From positions 186,001-250,000 of the forward strand of contig NZ_JAFCKF010000010.1 in the NCBI RefSeq assembly GCF_018130545.1: 64,000 nucleotides of DNA. The letters are read 5' to 3'. This DNA comes from Bradyrhizobium tropiciagri. Lineage in GTDB: Bacteria > Pseudomonadota > Alphaproteobacteria > Rhizobiales > Xanthobacteraceae. The number at the start of each line of letters is the position of its first letter. Within the stretch, counting starts at the first letter, position 1. The notes under the pieces are model-generated. The model saw only the letters and a list, made by a program, of their open reading frames with translations. It was not told where the DNA came from and ran no database searches. A program made the position numbers and the translations under genes. Shown one piece after another: positions 16,030-24,416 of the stretch.

Positions 16030-17379
16030 TCAGTTGGTTGCATCGCGCGGCGTGATGCCCTTTTCCCTGGCGTAGGCGGCGGCGCGCTCATAGATCAGCG
16101 GCAACAGCAACTCCCGGTCGGATTTCACCCAGCCGTTGGACACCACGTTCCACTTCTCGCCGTCCCATTGCAGCACCTTGCCAGCGCCACCGCCCTCGTG
16201 GTCCTTTGCCGAGAGCTTCAGCGGCTGCTGAAGACCGGTGGCGCCGATTTCCGCAAGGCGCTCCTCGGAGAGGTCGAGATGCTCGAGGCCCCACTGCGCT
16301 TCCTCGCCATTGATCGGCCGCACGCCGAAATGCGCCTGCGCGGTCCGGATCGCCTCCACCGCGACGATTGCCTCGTCCACGCCGGAATTGTAGTAGACCG
16401 AGCCGAAGCTCTTCGGGTCCTTGAGATCGCTGAGGCCCTTGTCGAGAATGTGCTTCTTGAGCTTCTGATGGATCTCGAAATTCGCGCCGGCGGGGAATGG
16501 CGTGATTGCGAGATAGCCCTTGGCCACGGCGCCAGCGGGACGAACGTCCTCCTCGGAGCCCGACCAGATCCCGCCGATGATGTGATCGACCGGAAAGCCG
16601 ACCTTGGCGGCGGTCTTGATCGCAACCGGCGTCATGACGCCCCAGCCCCGCAGGAACACCCAGTCCGGCTTGAGCTGGCGAATCTTGGCCCATTGCGCCG
16701 ATTGTTCATTGCCGGGATGCGGCACCGGAATCTGGATGTCCACGAAGCCATAGGTCTTGGCAAGATGCGCAAGTGGGACCTGCGTCTCCTTGCCGTAGGG
16801 CGAGTCATGATAGACGGTCGCGATCTTGAGGCCTTTCAGCTTGTCCTTGCCGCCGACCTTCTCGGCGATGAAATTGACCGCCGAGGAAGCCTCGCTCCAG
16901 AAGCTGAAGACGACCGGGAAGCTGTACGGGAACACCCGCCCGTCGATCGCCTCGGTGCGGCCATAGGCGATCGTGACCAGCGGAATCTTGTCGGCCACCG
17001 ATTTCTCGGTCAGGGCCTTCGAAATCGGATCGCCATGCGGCAGGAAGATCGGCACCGGCGAACCGTTCTTGCCCGCCTTCACCCGTTCATAGCACTCGAC
17101 GCCCTTCTCGACTTCCCAGTTGGTCTCGCACTCGTCCCAGACCAGCTTGATGCCGTTGATGCCGCCTTCGACCTCGTTGATGTAGCGGAAATAATCGATC
17201 TCGCCGGCCCAGACCGGAATGCCGCTCGATGCGTAGGCGCCGACGCGAAACGTCGCGAGCGGGAAGTATTGTGTTTTCGCCTCTTCCGCCGACGCGCCGG
17301 CGCCGACGGCTGCCGACAGAACGACTGCCGCCAGCCCGATCGCCTTGGTTATGATCCGTTTCCGTTTCAGCAAAGACAT
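16030..17379 (-). CDS. Liv-type ABC transporter solute-binding protein (449 aa)
   Basis: Periplasmic substrate-binding protein. N-terminal signal KRKRIITKAIGLAAVVLSAAVGAGASAEE; the mature part has FRVGAYASSGIPVWAGEIDYFRYINEVEGGINGIKLVWDECETNWEVEKGVECYE. ATG 17379 is preferred over the ATG 15 bases earlier because GGAGGG lies about 8 bases before it, inside the longer alternative. It is larger than the orphan binding proteins elsewhere in the window and belongs to the ABC unit here. Context suggests its ligand is an organosulfur compound rather than an amino acid. Confidence 0.9.
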   Translation of the reverse strand: MSLLKRKRIITKAIGLAAVVLSAAVGAGASAEEAKTQYFPLATFRVGAYASSGIPVWAGEIDYFRYINEVEGGINGIKLVWDECETNWEVEKGVECYERVKAGKNGSPVPIFLPHGDPISKALTEKSVADKIPLVTIAYGRTEAIDGRVFPYSFPVVFSFWSEASSAVNFIAEKVGGKDKLKGLKIATVYHDSPYGKETQVPLAHLAKTYGFVDIQIPVPHPGNEQSAQWAKIRQLKPDWVFLRGWGVMTPVAIKTAAKVGFPVDHIIGGIWSGSEEDVRPAGAVAKGYLAITPFPAGANFEIHQKLKKHILDKGLSDLKDPKSFGSVYYNSGVDEAIVAVEAIRTAQAHFGVRPINGEEAQWGLEHLDLSEERLAEIGATGLQQPLKLSAKDHEGGGAGKVLQWDGEKWNVVSNGWVKSDRELLLPLIYERAAAYAREKGITPRDATN

Positions 17380-17460
17380 CTGCTTACCCTCCATTTGATG
17401 CAGAATTCAGGTTTGGCCGTGCGTGTCCCTCACACCCACGGATGATGATTGCGCTGCTTG

Positions 17461-18528
17461 CTAACGGTCGACGCGCGAGGTCAGCTGCGTCCATGCGCGC
17501 GACAGCAGCGCTGCGAGCCCTCTCGGTTCCTTGATCAGGAACCAGACGATCAGCGCGCCGAACAACGCCTTCTGAAGATTTTCGAGTTGACCGGCATCGA
17601 CCGCGCCTCCGAACAGTCCGCCACCGAGGTGATCGAGCAGGATCGGCAGCAAGATCATGAAGGCGGCGCCCAGATAGTTGCCGCTGATGCTGCCCATGCC
17701 GCCGATGATGATCGCAAACATCACCTGGAACGAACGATCCAGGTTGAAGCTGCGCGCATCGACCGTGCCGAGATAGGCAAAGGCCCACAGCGCCCCCGCG
17801 ATTCCGATCACCAGCGAACTGACGAAGAACGCCTTCAGCTTTCCCGCGGATACTGGAATGCCGATCACCGCAGCCGCGGTATCCATGTCACGGATCGCCA
17901 TCCAGGTCCGGCCGGTCTGACTGCGGACCAGCCGCGTCGCGACGACGGTGACGACGACGACGGTGGCCAGCGTCAGGAAATAGCGACCGGTCGGGTTCGA
18001 GAGATCATGGCCGAAGATCGCAAGCCGCGGCGCCGAGATCGAGCTGGAGGTCGAATAGTTCGAGAACCAGCCATACTGATTGAACAGCCATTCGAGCAGA
18101 AACTGCGTCGCCAGCGTCGATGCGACGAGATAGAAGCCCTTGATCCGCAGGCTCGGCAGCCCGGCGACGATCCCCACGAGCCCGGAGATGATGCCGCCGA
18201 GCAGCAGGCTGACCGGCAGCGGCAACTCCGGCAGGCGCAGCAACAGATTGTATGTCGCATACGCACCGACCGACATGAACCCGCCGGTGCCGAGCGAGGC
18301 CTGACCGGCATAGCCCATCAGCAGGTTCAGCCCCAGCGCAGTGAGCGACATGATCAGGAATGGAATCAGGACGGCATTGAGCCAATAGTCGTTGGCCACC
18401 AGCGGAATGCCGAACAGTGCCGCAAGCAGCAGCACCGCAGCGCCGACACGCAGCCGATCCCGCGTCGCCTGCGCGGTGTTATCAGCCGCACTAAACCCTT
18501 CGATGGCGTCGGTGCCGATCGCAGACAT
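17461..18528 (-). CDS. livM: Liv-type ABC transporter permease (LivM)
   Basis: Integral inner-membrane permease with multiple hydrophobic helices. The family segments LLMGYAGQASLGTGGFMSVGAYATYNLLLR and MAIRDMDTAAAVIGI are clear. An N-terminal cytoplasmic extension of about 25 residues precedes the first helix. The start is 3 bp from the livH stop, so translation is coupled. With LivH it forms the translocation channel. Confidence 0.92.
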   Translation of the reverse strand: MSAIGTDAIEGFSAADNTAQATRDRLRVGAAVLLLAALFGIPLVANDYWLNAVLIPFLIMSLTALGLNLLMGYAGQASLGTGGFMSVGAYATYNLLLRLPELPLPVSLLLGGIISGLVGIVAGLPSLRIKGFYLVASTLATQFLLEWLFNQYGWFSNYSTSSSISAPRLAIFGHDLSNPTGRYFLTLATVVVVTVVATRLVRSQTGRTWMAIRDMDTAAAVIGIPVSAGKLKAFFVSSLVIGIAGALWAFAYLGTVDARSFNLDRSFQVMFAIIIGGMGSISGNYLGAAFMILLPILLDHLGGGLFGGAVDAGQLENLQKALFGALIVWFLIKEPRGLAALLSRAWTQLTSRVDR

Positions 18529-18531
18529 GCA

Positions 18532-19413
18532 TCAGATCCTTTCGATCGGCGCTTCGCCGAACAGGCCGGCCGGACGAACCAGCAGGAAGGCGACCGCGAG
18601 CACATAGGCAAACCAGGTCGACACGCTGCCCCCGAGCAGGCTTCCAAGATAGATTTCAGCAAGGCTGTCGCCGGCACCGACGATCAGCCCGCCGACGATC
18701 GCGCCTGCGATCGACGTGAAGCCGCCGATGATGAGCACCGGCAATGCCTTGAGCACGACGAGAGTGAGCGCGAACTGCACGCCCTGGCGCGCGCCCCACA
18801 GCAGACCTGCAATCAGCGAGACGAAGCCGGCAACGCCCCACACGATCTGCCACAGCGTCTGGAGCCGGATCCCGATCGAGAGCGCGGCCTGGGGATCGTC
18901 GGCGATCGCACGCAATGCGATCCCGACGCGCGTCTTGTTGAAGAAGATCGAAAGCGCGATCACCAGAAGGCCGGCCGTGCCCGCCGCCGCCAGGTCGAAC
19001 TGGCTGACCTGGACGCCGCCGATCTCGATCGGCGTATCGACGATGCCGAGATCGAGTTCGTGCACGCTGGCGCCCATCACGATCTGCGCGACGCCTTCGA
19101 TCACGAAGGAGACACCCAGCGTCGCCATGAACAGCGTGATCTGCGGCCGGTTGACCAACGGCCGCAGCACGACGCGTTCCACCGCGATTCCGAGCGCCAC
19201 CATCACCGAAAGCGTGATCAGCGCGGCAAGCCAGAAATCGAGGCCCTTGTCGCGCAAAGTGACGAAAGTCAGCGCCGCGCACAGCACCATCGACCCCTGC
19301 GCGAAATTGAAGACGCCGGACGCCTTGAAGACCAGCACGAATCCGATCGCGACCAGCGAGTACATGACGCCCGCAAGCAAGCCGCCGACCAGCGTTTCAA
19401 CGAAGAAGCTCAT
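18532..19413 (-). CDS. livH: Liv-type ABC transporter permease (LivH)
   Basis: Inner-membrane permease, 293 residues. Typical opening FFVETLVGGLLAGVMYSLVAIGFVLVFKASGVFNFAQGSMVLCAAL, and the EAA-like region ALRAIADDPQAALSIGI that contacts the ATPases. It lies 7 bp from livG and 3 bp from livM. Confidence 0.93.
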   Translation of the reverse strand: MSFFVETLVGGLLAGVMYSLVAIGFVLVFKASGVFNFAQGSMVLCAALTFVTLRDKGLDFWLAALITLSVMVALGIAVERVVLRPLVNRPQITLFMATLGVSFVIEGVAQIVMGASVHELDLGIVDTPIEIGGVQVSQFDLAAAGTAGLLVIALSIFFNKTRVGIALRAIADDPQAALSIGIRLQTLWQIVWGVAGFVSLIAGLLWGARQGVQFALTLVVLKALPVLIIGGFTSIAGAIVGGLIVGAGDSLAEIYLGSLLGGSVSTWFAYVLAVAFLLVRPAGLFGEAPIERI

Positions 19414-19420
19414 CTGGACC

Positions 19421-20191
19421 TCAATGTGCCGTGCCCAGATAGGCGGCGATCACGTCCGGGTTCTTGCGCACCTGCTCCGGAGGGCCGTCGCCGACCTTAC
19501 GGCCGTAATCGAGCACGACCACGTGATGCGAGAGCCCCATCACGACGCTCATGTCGTGCTCGATCAGCACGATGCTGGTGCCGAGGCGCGCATTGGTCTC
19601 AAGGATGAAACGGCTCATCTCCTGCTTTTCGTCCTGGTTCATCCCGGCCATCGGCTCGTCCAGTAGCAGCAAGTCAGGCCCTCCGACCAGCGCACGCGCG
19701 AGATCGACCCGCTTCTGAACGCCGTAAGGAAGCGTCGCGACCACTCTGTCGCGGTGCCTGCTCAGGTCCAGAAAGGCGACGATCTCATCAACCCGCCGAT
19801 TGAACTCGCGCGACTCGCGCCGGTCACGGCCGATACCGAAGGCATGCTCGACCATGCTGGAGCGGCAATGCCGGATCAGTCCGGCCAGCACGTTGTCGAG
19901 GACGCTGAGGTGCCGGAACAGCGCGTTGTGCTGGAAGGTGCGGCCAATACCCAAATGCGCGGCTTGCGCCGGTCGAATACGGACGAATTGCTCACCATTG
20001 AAGGTGATGCTGCCGCCGTCGGCCCGATACACCCCGTTGATGATGTTGAGCAACGAGCTCTTGCCGGCCCCGTTCGGACCGATCAGCGCGCAGATCTCGC
20101 CGCGTCCCACATCGAAACTGAGGGCATTGAGCGCCTTGATCCCCTTGAACGACAGCGAGACGTCACGCAGCTGCAGGATAGGTTCGGCCAT
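19421..20191 (-). CDS. livG: Liv-type ABC transporter ATP-binding protein (LivG)
   Basis: Walker A GPNGAGKSS, Walker B LLLLDEPMAGMN, H-loop IEHDMSVVMGLSHHVVVLDYG. The signature region reads LPYGVQKRVDLARAL, where LivG proteins usually have LSYGQQR: Gly and Gln are kept. C-terminal VIAAYLGT is typical of LivG. It sits 6 bp after the DszA-like monooxygenase gene. Confidence 0.92.
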   Translation of the reverse strand: MAEPILQLRDVSLSFKGIKALNALSFDVGRGEICALIGPNGAGKSSLLNIINGVYRADGGSITFNGEQFVRIRPAQAAHLGIGRTFQHNALFRHLSVLDNVLAGLIRHCRSSMVEHAFGIGRDRRESREFNRRVDEIVAFLDLSRHRDRVVATLPYGVQKRVDLARALVGGPDLLLLDEPMAGMNQDEKQEMSRFILETNARLGTSIVLIEHDMSVVMGLSHHVVVLDYGRKVGDGPPEQVRKNPDVIAAYLGTAH

Positions 20192-20197
20192 TGTTCA

Positions 20198-21619
20198 TTA
20201 CGCCTCGACGGGCTGCCGCGAAGCGACACCGGCCGCCTCGCGCTCGCGGCGCTTGACGGCCTCAATGTCGCGATAGGCCGCAGCGGGATGGCTCGACGGC
20301 AGGTAGGGGCCATCTCCAAACAGCTTCTCCCGCAAAGTGCCGGGATGATAGCCGGTCGGATAGACACCACGCTTCTGCAGCTCCGGGACCAGCAGATTGA
20401 CAACGTCCTCGAAGGTCTCCGGCGTCACCGCATAAGCGAGATTGAAGCCATCGACGTCGGTCTCCTCCACCCACTGCTGCAGGATATCGGCCACCGTCGA
20501 CGCCGAACCGACGAACACCGGGCCGAGCCCGCCGATACCGCCCCAGCGCGCCAGTTCCTCGATGGTCCAGGACTTGCTGCCACTGGCGAGATTGTCGACG
20601 ACGGAAACGATCGCATTGGTCTCGACTTTCCTGACCAGATCGGTCGGCGCGTACTGCCCGAAATCGATGCCGCTCCAGCCGGACATGAACACCAGCGCGC
20701 CGTCATAGGAGGCGTATTGCTGATACTCCCTGAACTTTGCCTCGGCTTTGGCGTCGGTTTCATCGACGATCACCGTGACCAGATTGTAGGTCAGGACCTT
20801 GCGCGGATCGCGGCCGGCTTCGGCCGCGAGCCGCCGCACCTCGGCGACGTAGGACTTCAGAACCGGCTTGATCGGAGCGGCGACAAACACGCATTCGGCG
20901 TGCCCGCCAGCAAAGGCCTTGCCGGCGCCGGATGCACCGGCCTGATACAGCACCGGCGTCCGCTGCGGCGACGGTTCGCAGAGATGATAGCCCGGCACTT
21001 CGAAGTATTTTCCCTTGTGCGCGATCTCGTGCACTTTCGAAGGGTCGGTGAATATCCGCTTCCCGGCATCGCGCAGAACGGCCCCCTCCTCCCAGCTGCC
21101 CTCGAGCAACTTGTAGAGCACCTCGGTATATTCGGCCGCTACTTCGTACCGGTTGTCGTGACGGCGCAGCCCGCCCTGGCCGATGTTCTTGGCGCCGCTC
21201 TCCAGATACGAGGTCACGATGTTCCAGCCGACACGCCCCTTGCTGTGATGGTCCGCGGTCGAGAGCCTGCGCGCGAAAGTGTAGGGATGCTCGAATGAGG
21301 TCGATGCCGTGATGCCTATGCCGAGATGCTCGGTTGCGAGGGCAATCGGCGCGACCAGTTGCAAGGGGTCGTTCACGGGGATCTGCGCTGCCTGCTCCAG
21401 CGCATGGAACAGGGAGTTCTTGTAGACGTCATAGTAGCCGATCACATCGGCGATGAAGATGCCGTCAAATATCCCTCGCTCCAGCGTTCGCCCGAGATCC
21501 TGCCAATAATCGAGATCCTTGTACTTGTAGGAACGATCTCGCGGATGCGCCCAGACACCCGGAGATTGATGGCCGACGCAATTCATGTCGAACGCATTGA
21601 ACCTGATCTGTCGCGCCAT
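20198..21619 (-). CDS. NtaA/SnaA/DszA-family FMN-dependent monooxygenase (473 aa)
   Basis: Luciferase-like two-component monooxygenase of the DszA/NtaA branch. Recognisable segments are FNAFDMNCVGHQSPGVWAHPRDRSYKYKDLDYW, SKGRVGWNIVTSYLESGAKNIG, HDNRYEVAAEYTEVLYKLLEGSWEEGAV and SPQRTPVLYQAGASGAGKAFAGGHAECVF. DszA oxidises dibenzothiophene sulfone and NtaA oxidises nitrilotriacetate; length and motifs do not separate these. First gene of the operon that ends with sfnG, so an organosulfur substrate is favoured. It needs an external FMN reductase. Confidence 0.88.
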   Translation of the reverse strand: MARQIRFNAFDMNCVGHQSPGVWAHPRDRSYKYKDLDYWQDLGRTLERGIFDGIFIADVIGYYDVYKNSLFHALEQAAQIPVNDPLQLVAPIALATEHLGIGITASTSFEHPYTFARRLSTADHHSKGRVGWNIVTSYLESGAKNIGQGGLRRHDNRYEVAAEYTEVLYKLLEGSWEEGAVLRDAGKRIFTDPSKVHEIAHKGKYFEVPGYHLCEPSPQRTPVLYQAGASGAGKAFAGGHAECVFVAAPIKPVLKSYVAEVRRLAAEAGRDPRKVLTYNLVTVIVDETDAKAEAKFREYQQYASYDGALVFMSGWSGIDFGQYAPTDLVRKVETNAIVSVVDNLASGSKSWTIEELARWGGIGGLGPVFVGSASTVADILQQWVEETDVDGFNLAYAVTPETFEDVVNLLVPELQKRGVYPTGYHPGTLREKLFGDGPYLPSSHPAAAYRDIEAVKRREREAAGVASRQPVEA

Positions 21620-22132
21620 TCACACATCTCCGTTGCGTCGCTCAGCACGACACCGTTGGCTCATTCGCGCGACATCTCGCCACAAGACGCGATCAATCGT
21701 CCATTGCGTTTATCAATCCCTTTCGAGACGCATCTTTCGTCGCATCTCGCTGCGAGATGAAAAACTCACTCTTGGCTTAATCCAACCTGACATCAGGGGC
21801 GCGGCGATGCAGAACGGTCGAACGATGCCGCGGCGACAACTCGCTTCGATTCGATCTCGCGCCCCTGCGCAGATCTCGCGTCATGGAGGTAACTTGTTTC
21901 GAGTTTGACATAACCGCAGACATCGCAATCTCAATCTGCGACAGGCTTCGCTTGACGGAACATTGAACGGGAGGCTTGCGCGACAGATCTTTCTTCTCGC
22001 ATCCAACTGCTCCAAACGATTATGCTGTATCCGAACGGAAATTCAGTCTGGCTCTCGTCGGCGCGCGGACTATTCTTCGGAGCGATAGAGCCGGTCCATT
22101 CAAGGACCCATAGAACGAGCGGACGCAGCACG
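21620..22132. promoter_or_regulatory. Divergent promoter region of the organosulfur unit
   Basis: About 510 bp between the two divergent flavoprotein genes. It contains the palindrome at 21743-21759 and several ATCTCGC-type repeats (near 21670, 21744, 21858 and 21872). I see no convincing sigma-54 box and no other gene. Confidence 0.5.
21743..21759. promoter_or_regulatory. Palindrome in divergent promoter region
   Basis: CATCTCG (21743-21749), CTG, CGAGATG (21753-21759). Perfect 7-bp arms, about 124 bp upstream of the DszA-like gene. Candidate operator for a local sulfur regulator. Confidence 0.45.
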
Positions 22133-23356
22133 ATGACGATTCATCCCGGCATACCGAACATCGGCGACGACGACCTTCACCAGCGCTTCGCTCCTATCTT
22201 TGAGACGATCGCGGCAGGTGCGGTAGCACGCGAACGAAATCGCACGCTGCCGATCGAAGAGATCAGACTGTTGAAGGAGGCCGGCTTCGGAGCCTTGCGC
22301 GTGCCGATCGAGTTCGGAGGGCTCGGTGCAACGCTCCGCCAGACATTCGAGTTGCTGATCGAGCTCGCGGCCGCGGATTCCAACTTGCCACAGGCGCTGC
22401 GGGCGCACTTCAACCTGGTCGAAGACTTGCGGTTGAACAAGGATGAGGCAATCAAGGCGCGATGGCTCGGCGCCATCGCGAACGGCGCGCTAGTCGGTGT
22501 CGCCGTTACCGAACCGGGCCTTGGCGCGGTCGACCGCTACCGGACCGCTGTCACATCGGAGGGTGCCGCGCTGCGGCTCAACGGGCTGAAGTATTACACG
22601 ACCGGCACACTCTACGCCGATCACCTTCTTGTCGCGGCCGACCAGGACGGCAAACGAGTGACCGTTCTGATCGACACCAGCCAGCCAGGCGTCAGCGTTG
22701 CGGACGACTGGGACGGCTTCGGCCAGCGGCTCACGGCAAGCGGCACCGCGGAGTTCAAGGATGTCACGGTCACCCCCGACCGGATCATCGGTCCAGGCTA
22801 TGGGACGGAAGGCCGGGTGTTTGGTACCGCCCACGTTCAGCTGATCCTGCTTGCCACGCTTGCAGGGATTGCGAAGCGCGCCGCGGCGGATACGAGCGGC
22901 TGGATCCAGACACGAACGCGCACATTCACCCATGCCGTCGCCGACCTGCCACGCAACGATCCCCTGGTGCAGCAGGTCATCGGCCAGCTCCTCAGCGCGG
23001 CCTTTGGCGCGCGGGCAACGGTCCTCGCCGCGGTCGACGAGCTCGCGCGGACGCTTGATGGCCGCCACCAGGACCCTCAGCAGCTCGATGCCTCGGAACT
23101 TGCGGCGGCACAGGCGCAGACGACTGTCATCAAGCTGGTGCTCGACGCCGTAACCATCCTGTTCGAGGTCGGCGGCGCCTCGCTCAACTCGGAGAAGCTC
23201 GCCATCGACCGGCACTGGCGTAACGCACGTACCATCGCTTCGCACAATCCCGCGATCTTCAAGCTCCGCGCGATTGGCGCATACGAGTTGAATGGCGAGG
23301 CACTTCCATATGCCTGGAGCGCCGGTGCTCGTTCAGCAAGACAACGCAGCAATTAA
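22133..23356 (+). CDS. Acyl-CoA-dehydrogenase-fold flavoprotein, SfnB/DszC-like (407 aa)
   Basis: Flavin-dependent oxidoreductase with the acyl-CoA dehydrogenase fold. LLKEAGFGALRVPIEFGGLGATLRQTFELLIELAAADSNLPQALRAH at the N-terminus and GVAVTEPGLG..DRYRTAVTSEGAALRLNGLKYYTTGTLYADHLLV in the middle match the SfnB/DszC branch, in which members oxygenate sulfur compounds rather than dehydrogenate CoA esters. The usual catalytic Glu of dehydrogenases is not evident. ATG 22133 is chosen over an ATG at 22022 because it matches the family N-terminus. It is divergent from the monooxygenase-Liv operon and is probably its functional partner. Confidence 0.85.
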   Translation: MTIHPGIPNIGDDDLHQRFAPIFETIAAGAVARERNRTLPIEEIRLLKEAGFGALRVPIEFGGLGATLRQTFELLIELAAADSNLPQALRAHFNLVEDLRLNKDEAIKARWLGAIANGALVGVAVTEPGLGAVDRYRTAVTSEGAALRLNGLKYYTTGTLYADHLLVAADQDGKRVTVLIDTSQPGVSVADDWDGFGQRLTASGTAEFKDVTVTPDRIIGPGYGTEGRVFGTAHVQLILLATLAGIAKRAAADTSGWIQTRTRTFTHAVADLPRNDPLVQQVIGQLLSAAFGARATVLAAVDELARTLDGRHQDPQQLDASELAAAQAQTTVIKLVLDAVTILFEVGGASLNSEKLAIDRHWRNARTIASHNPAIFKLRAIGAYELNGEALPYAWSAGARSARQRSN

Positions 23357-23610
23357 CACTTCGCCCGCTCGAAGGCTTTTCGCCTCGAACCGATGGAGCC
23401 ACAAGTAGGGTGCCCCACAACGCCGCCTGCATTCACTGATGTTCGAGGGGCGTTGCGCGTCGGCCGAACGTCCGGCTCTACAGCGGGTCACGTCCGAAAT
23501 TTTAGGTCAGGACCCAGCTCTTGCTGCCCGAGTCGCTATCTCCGCCGCTCACGCTTGTTCGCGGACATCAATCCGCTTCCTTGGTCCCTCCGCCGAAGGT
23601 GACCTTCGTT
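23357..23610. other. Intergenic stretch without a recognisable gene
   Basis: Spacer between the SfnB/DszC-like gene and repeat copy 2. No coding or RNA signal seen. Confidence 0.5.
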
Positions 23611-23704
23611 AGATTTTTCTTGACCTCCCGGTGCACACGTCATGCACACGCAGCCTTCTAACTGATTGAAAAACTTGAGCTCTCGTTCCAATCCATCATC
23701 GGGG
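23611..23704 (+). repeat. Dispersed intergenic repeat, copy 2
   Basis: Aligns gap-free with copies 1 and 3 over 90 columns; 77 of 90 bases match copy 3 by hand count. The second GTGCAC hexamer is altered to ATGCAC here. With copy 1 it brackets the whole organosulfur/Liv unit in direct orientation. Confidence 0.8.
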
Positions 23705-23995
23705 CAACGGAAAATTTCCATTTCATCTCAGTTGCTTACCCGCAACGCCGGTTCAATGCAACATGATGCTTTTGACGACCTTGCCGGGCCGCTCAGCCAA
23801 ATATCGAAAACAACCCCATGCAAAGTAGCACCCGGGTTGGGATCGTCGCCTACCTCTTGTTTCCACCGGCGATAGCAGAGCAAGAACAGTTGCGTGCTGC
23901 GGTTCCAGAGGTCGAATTCCACCGGGAGGCGGCGGCCGTTGCTTTTGCGATGTCGGTTCTGATGTTTTGCGCTGGTTGAGTGAGGCCAGATTCTC
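23705..23995. other. Intergenic stretch, no supported gene
   Basis: A minus-strand open frame (23728-24036) overlaps the ridA 3' end and matches no family I know; composition is irregular and there is no ribosome site. Treated as non-coding, possibly decayed sequence. Confidence 0.4.
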
Positions 23996-24376
23996 TCAGG
24001 ACCTGACAGCAACCATCTCGATCTCGATCCTTGCACCCAATGGCAGCGAGGCGACGCCTATCGTTGTACGCGCGGGATAGGGCTCAGAGAAGTGCTCCCC
24101 GTAGATCGTGTTCATCGTGGCGAAGTCGCCCATATCCGTCAAAAAGACGTTGCACTTTATCACGCTGTCTAGCGAGAGGCCTGCCGCCTCCAATACGGCT
24201 ACGAGATTTCGAAAGCATTGGCGTACCTGAGCCCCAATTCCGCCTTCGATGAGACGGCCGGTGATGGGATCCACTGGAGTCTGGCCTGAGAGGTAGATGA
24301 AACCATTTGCCAGGACTCCGTGCGAGTATGGGCCGACTGCAGCAGCCCCCGAGGCCTTGATCGCTTCTCTGCGCAT
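23996..24376 (-). CDS. RidA/YjgF family enamine/imine deaminase (126 aa)
   Basis: Homotrimeric Rid protein that hydrolyses reactive 2-aminoacrylate-type imines released by PLP enzymes. The substrate-carboxylate-binding Arg is present (R103 in PARTTIGVASLP) and the terminal Glu (E120 in ARIEIEMVAV). It is the last gene of the operon headed by another Rid protein at 30738. The operon also encodes diaminopropionate ammonia-lyase, which releases 2-aminoacrylate, so the role fits well. Confidence 0.9.
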   Translation of the reverse strand: MRREAIKASGAAAVGPYSHGVLANGFIYLSGQTPVDPITGRLIEGGIGAQVRQCFRNLVAVLEAAGLSLDSVIKCNVFLTDMGDFATMNTIYGEHFSEPYPARTTIGVASLPLGARIEIEMVAVRS

Positions 24377-24416
24377 TCTTCAACTCCATTGTTGCGACGC
24401 TAACAGGCGCGTCCTC

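Noticed and set aside
17449-19608. 719-residue plus-strand open frame opposite livM/livH
   Set aside because: Antisense to well-supported permeases; Arg/Asp/Gln-rich composition typical of reverse-frame translation in GC-rich DNA, with no family motif.
23728-24036. 102-residue minus-strand open frame before ridA
   Set aside because: Overlaps the ridA 3' end, lacks a ribosome site and matches no known family.
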